Source: Larix sibirica
Lineage: Eukaryota > Streptophyta > Pinopsida > Pinales > Pinaceae
Reading direction: 5' to 3'
Assembly (NCBI GenBank): GCA_004151065.3
Contig: NWUY0300017037.1
Location: forward strand, 51,383 to 75,532
DNA: 24,150 bases
A program made the position numbers and the translations under genes. Positions 20,972 through 24,150 of this stretch are shown here, one piece after another. The notes under the pieces were generated by a model that saw only the letters and a list, made by a program, of their open reading frames with translations, was not told the DNA's origin and searched no databases. How positions within the stretch are numbered: position 1 is the stretch's first letter; each line of letters begins with the position of its first letter.

Positions 20972-21177
20972 GAGGTGTTGAATTGGAAACCAACTCAAAT
21001 CCATCTTAACTCTGCCTCTATCAAGCATCAAGAGGGATCAAATCCCTTGAGGTGCAAACCATTTTTAGAGTGAAAAACTTGAGGAAAGGTTTACTCCTCA
21101 GGGGAATTCATCCCTCTTGGTGTTTGATAGAGCCATAGTTAAGATAGATCTATGTCAGTTCCAATTGCAACAACTCC
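20972..21177. repeat. Imperfect 206-bp foldback (inverted repeat)
   Basis: The left arm (about 20972-21060) and right arm (about 21088-21177) pair along nearly their whole length with mismatches and small bulges. The best core is AACTCTGCCTCTATCAAGCA with CAAGAGGGAT on the left, against ATCCCTCTTGGTGTTTGATAG with AGCCATAGTT on the right. Outer ends AATTGG (20981) and CCAATT (21161) also pair. The shape fits a decayed foldback transposon or a hairpin RNA locus; the sequence alone does not decide. Confidence 0.8.
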
Positions 21178-21355
21178 ATCAAAATGATGTTCTTTAAAAC
21201 CAAAATTACCCCATTGAAATCCTTTCATCCAAAATTTTAAAAATATTTACATGATCAAGATAGTGAATTGTAATAAAGTAATCATGTCTAGTGATGATTT
21301 AGGTGAAACAAGGTAATGAAATATAATGATGAATTACATACATATTACACAGTGG

Positions 21356-21690
21356 TCAATCTCTTTCTTCTGTTGTTCTTAAAGCCACTCGTGCCCACTT
21401 TTTCATCTTCTCATATCAATCATATGTGAAAGGAGGTTGAATTTGAACATAATTCAAGCCCTTAACTTGAGATATTGTTGAAGTGTGAAGACATGTCTGT
21501 CTTTCTTTCTAATATTTATAGTTTCTTTCTCCAATGTTAATCCTTGTGACTTATGAATTGTCAAACCCCGAGCAAGTTTCAATGGAAGTTATTTTATTTT
21601 ACCTCTTTCAATGAGTGCAATAGGAATAGTTTGGGGTGATGCTTCATCCCATAAAATCTCTTCATAATTATCAAATCTTACTAGAAACAT
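21356..21690 (-). pseudogene. C-terminal relic of a Pif1-like DNA helicase
   Basis: The minus strand from 21690 reads FLVRFDNYEE and IPIALIERGK, then after one stop LPLKLARGLTIHKSQGLTLEK (IHKSQG at 21558-21541). This is the hallmark late motif of Pif1/RecD-type superfamily 1 helicases, where canonical copies have a TIHKSQG-T core. After two frame changes the text continues GLNYVQIQPPFTYD and YEKMKKWARVALRTTEERD, then stops at TGA 21358-21356, matching the usual tail of this helicase family. Only about 110 C-terminal residues remain, with no ATP-binding Walker A part. It is abruptly joined to repeat copy B at 21691. It may derive from a transposon-borne or a cellular Pif1-like gene; it is dead. 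Confidence 0.82.
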
Positions 21691-21885
21691 GTGGGAGGAT
21701 TTAGTCCTAATTTGGGATGATTGATTCATATACTCTCTCTCCTTCACTCTCTAACATTTCTCAATCATTATCCTACTAAAACATATGTGTGGGAGGATTT
21801 AGGCCTAATTTGAGGTGATTGATTCATATACTCTGTCTCCTCCACTCTCTAACATTTTTCAAACATTATCCCTGCTCATAAATTG
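21691..21885. repeat. 98-bp tandem duplication at the start of repeat copy B
   Basis: GTGGGAGGATTTAG begins at 21691 and recurs at 21789. Each copy continues through CCTAATTTG, GATTGATTCATATACTCT and CTCTAACATTT. The matching start of copy A has one unit and lacks a few bases between repeated CTCTCT runs. Confidence 0.85.
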
Positions 21886-22286
21886 ATATTTAATACTTTG
21901 TGGTTTATATAATAATAAATGCATAGAGGTTAAATTGTAACTAGTATAGTATCTAGTTTTATATATAAGAGTAAGGCTAAATGTTATTAGAAAACATATG
22001 ATATTTTTGGTGGCCTTCAGTCAAATGTGGATTGATGAGTCAAATGTAGGATTAAAGTAAGTGCTGATTACCTCGTCGCGTTACCACTAGATCACTTAAT
22101 TATAATAAGATTTTATCATTTTGAAAGAAATGACAAGATTAATTTATCTAAAGAAAACAAATCTTCTTAATTTTATTCTAATATTTAATATTTGAATCCA
22201 ATTCATATGTTATAGAATGGTTAATCCAAACCGACATTGTGATGCATAGGTTTTAGGTTTTTCTAATTTTTTGTATTTTCCAATAT

Positions 22287-22393
22287 GTTATCACACAAAT
22301 TCCATAATCCAAAATTATTTATGTAAAAATATTGGTTTATGTTATCACACAAATTCCATAATCCAAAATTATTTATGTAAAATATTGGTTTCA
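22287..22393. repeat. 54-bp tandem duplication within copy B
   Basis: GTTATCACACAAATTCCATA begins at 22287 and at 22341, and both copies continue through AAAATTATTTATGTAAAA to TATTGGTTT almost unchanged. Copy A has a single unit here. Confidence 0.9.
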
Positions 22394-22608
22394 GCAAAGA
22401 TTTTACTAATTAGTTAATAAGGGATTTGGAATTTATAGTCGTACCCGGTTTTTGTGGAGTTGGGATCATTTATGGTCATTGTTCCATACTATAAGAGAAC
22501 GTAGATGTCAATATCTCGTAACCAAATATTTATGGGGCAATATACCTATGCCACAATTGCAAAATTATATATGCATATATAAACATGCTAGGCTTTGAAC
22601 AAATAAGG

Positions 22609-22621
22609 TTCCATATGGGGC
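22609..22621. repeat. Target-site duplication, 5' side of the plus-strand LINE
   Basis: TTCCATATGGGGC occurs here and identically at 24065-24077, directly after the A-rich tail of the LINE. Confidence 0.9.
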
Positions 22622-23762
22622 CTAGTGTATCTTTTAATGTGTGGTTGAATGCATCCCAGCTTGGCCTGGTGGGCTCTTTGGCGGTCGAATGGAATGAATA
22701 TGTTAATGGACTGAACCATGCAAATTGTATTATCACATCGGAGGAGGATCAGCTGTTATGGTCATGGAACACAAATGACGGTTCTATCTTTGCTCAATTA
22801 GCTTATAATGCTATCTGCTCCTCGATCCCAAAGACAGGTCAGTGGTGGCATATTCAAGTCTGGAAATGGAACATACCTCGAAAGGTTAAAAAACAATTAT
22901 GGTTATTATTAGAGGAAAAAATTCTGATATGGAGCAACCTTCAAAAAGAGGGTTTTCTAGTCCCGGCATTTTCCCTCTATGCTTGCAAGATGAAGAGTCT
23001 CTGATGCATCTATTTGTTCTCTGTCCATTCTCCGTGAGGGTATGCTTCTATCTAGGCAATCCATTTCAAGATTTTAGTGTTGATGGAGATTTCTCTATTC
23101 AACAATGGTTTCTTGAAGTGTTCAAACAGAATACAAAGCTAGGTTGTTTGACTTGTTTATTATCCTGGGAATTATGGAAATCCCGTAACAGACAAATTTT
23201 TTACAATGGCATTTCGGAGGCTAGCCATGTGGCATGTGTTATTCAATCATCTACACAGGACTTCGGTATTTCTTATACAGAGTTACCTCGTCTCAATGAT
23301 CGGCACTCTTGTCCTCCCCATATTCTCAGATCTGGAACTTGTGGTCGCTTTGATGGTGCGGCTACTGCTACAAATGGAAAATGTGGAGCTGGAGCATTCA
23401 TCGAATGTTCAAATGGTGATCGGTTTCATCTTTGGATGCATGGCGATGTGGGGACGAACACTAAAGGAGAACTATTAGCTCTTTGGCTGGTCCTTTTCTT
23501 CTCGTCCAGGGCCAACATCATCCTAGAACAAATTGTTGGCGACTCTTTAGCAATTGTGGATTGGGCCAATTCAAAGGCCACTATCAACTCTATAGCTTTG
23601 TCCTCCTGGTTTTCCCATACAAAGACCCTTCTTGACAATTGTCCACAGACTTCTATTTTACATATTTTCCATGAGCACAATGCTGTGGTCGATTCCCTAT
23701 ATCGGCGGGGCCTCAATGCGGTGGAGGGAATAATTTTCTATGAAATCATGGAGGGTTCATAG
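22622..23762 (+). pseudogene. LINE ORF2 C-terminus: zinc finger and RNase H, one frameshift
   Basis: The first part (frame open to 23004) reads VWKWNIPRKVKKQLW, the start of the LINE reverse-transcriptase zinc-finger region. The frame then moves at the A-run 22943-22947 into the second part, which ends at TAG 23762. That part has CLQDEESLMHLFVLCPF (zinc-finger Cys/His), WELWKSRNRQIF, and a complete RNase H. The acidic residues are visible as FDGAA (Asp at 23352), TKGELLAL (Glu at 23469), GDSLAI (Asp at 23541) and HEHNAVVDSL (His at 23676, Asp at 23691). RNase H removes RNA from RNA-DNA hybrids during retrotransposition. Open frames here that begin at 22585 take their first ~12 residues from the flanking repeat, so that ATG is not the element's. 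Without reverse transcriptase the copy cannot move by itself. Confidence 0.93.
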
Positions 23763-24064
23763 CACCCTTCCAGTGGTTTCTGGAAAAAAATTTGAATTCT
23801 GATTTTTTTTGTGGCGATAGTTTCCTGGCTGGATGGTCAATGCTGGCTCATCTCTTTCCTTTTATTTTCTATTTCGAACCACTTATGGGGGATTGGTATA
23901 TCCCGGTTCTTTCTCTGTATCTTGGCATGGTTGCCAGTAGTCCCATGTTGCGCCTGGTGGTTGTTTTGTTGTTTGATTTTTCTGGTTTATGGACTGGCTT
24001 TCTGGATGTAAAACTTCGATACTTTTTAATATAAGTATGACCTTTATTATGTGAAAAAAAAAGA
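22622..24064 (+). mobile_element. 5'-truncated LINE insertion (zinc finger and RNase H end)
   Basis: This 1.44-kb plus-strand insertion is bounded by the 13-bp duplication TTCCATATGGGGC (22609-22621 and 24065-24077) and ends in GTGAAAAAAAAAAGA. It holds only the last part of LINE ORF2 plus about 300 bp of 3' untranslated sequence, the usual result of incomplete reverse transcription. Its 3' region does not resemble that of the minus-strand LINE at 12.9-18.2 kb, so the two probably belong to different families. Few lesions suggest it is much younger. Confidence 0.93.
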
Positions 24065-24077
24065 TTCCATATGGGGC
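24065..24077. repeat. Target-site duplication, 3' side of the plus-strand LINE
   Basis: TTCCATATGGGGC, identical to 22609-22621, immediately after the A-rich tail. Confidence 0.9.
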
Positions 24078-24150
24078 AATATACATGTGCCACAATTGCA
24101 AAATTATATATGCATATATAAACATGCTAGGCTTTGAACAAATAAGGTTC

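Larger units (their letters stand above)
21713..24150. repeat. Dispersed repeat, copy B, interrupted by a LINE
   Basis: This is the second copy of the repeat at 7327-8730, in the same orientation. Copy B proper covers 21713-22621 and resumes at 24078-24150, running off the window; a 1.4-kb LINE sits between. Compared with copy A, it has an extra ~40-bp stretch near 22410-22455 and a 54-bp tandem pair at 22287-22393, and it lacks the 239-bp duplication. Its class is unknown. Confidence 0.85.
22532..24150. repeat. 83-bp tandem repeat split by the plus-strand LINE
   Basis: The unit starting ATGGGGCAATATAC begins at 22532 and restarts at 22615 just before the LINE; its continuation lies at 24071-24150 beyond the LINE. 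Removing 22622-24064 and one target-site copy restores two adjacent units. The last unit ends at the window edge, so more copies may follow. Confidence 0.9.

Noticed and set aside
20972-21177. Calling the foldback a microRNA gene
   Set aside because: The arms are much longer and more widely paired than needed, no known mature microRNA was recognised, and no expression data are available. It is reported as a foldback only.
21356-22621. A Helitron carrying the helicase relic
   Set aside because: No Rep/HUH nuclease text and no convincing Helitron ends (5' TC, 3' hairpin with CTRR) were visible.
22585-22621. ATG at 22585 as the start of the zinc-finger protein
   Set aside because: The first ~12 codons lie in the flanking repeat before the target-site junction at 22621, so the frame is a chance fusion.
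7327-24150. Copies A and B as the two LTRs of one LTR retrotransposon
   Set aside because: No TG...CA ends, primer-binding site or polypurine tract were seen. The interior holds a minus-strand LINE and a helicase relic rather than gag-pol in one direction, and the copies differ strongly.

Overview
This is a plant nuclear window. It is strongly AT-rich, carries one intron-containing WRKY transcription-factor gene, and is otherwise filled with decayed plant-type LINE retrotransposons, tandem duplications and dispersed repeats. The single gene in a sea of old repeats suggests a seed plant with a large genome, possibly a gymnosperm, but nothing here fixes the species.

Layout. Positions 1-151 form a perfect 63-bp inverted repeat at the window edge. 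About 152-4890 is gene-poor AT-rich DNA with several short direct duplications. A nested tandem repeat (4891-5149) precedes the WRKY gene, which lies on the minus strand with coding exons 6645-6197, 6106-5957 and 5756-5510 (281 aa, group IIc-like, variant heptapeptide WRKYGRK). Its likely promoter region runs to about 7326. There it meets copy A of a dispersed repeat (7327-8730), which has a second copy B at 21713-24150, in the same orientation about 14 kb away.

From 8731 to 12858 there is no recognisable gene, but a 332-bp tandem duplication lies at 10729-11355. A nearly complete, inactive, 5'-truncated LINE (minus strand, 12874-18218) is framed by a 15-bp target-site duplication. It retains an ORF1 tail, an ATGA stop-start junction, endonuclease, reverse transcriptase, zinc-finger and RNase H regions. 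Between 18.2 and 21.7 kb lie unassigned minus-strand coding relics, tandem duplications, a 206-bp imperfect foldback and a clear C-terminal relic of a Pif1-like helicase (21356-21690).

A second LINE (plus strand, 22622-24064), truncated to its zinc-finger and RNase H end, sits inside copy B with a 13-bp target-site duplication. It split an 83-bp tandem repeat.

The only gene likely to be functional is the WRKY factor. The remaining coding traces are relics, and there is no operon-like or multi-gene system. I did not find a convincing new biological system. The best leads are the variant WRKY with a duplicated splice donor, the two foldbacks, the helicase relic and the datable nested insertions.
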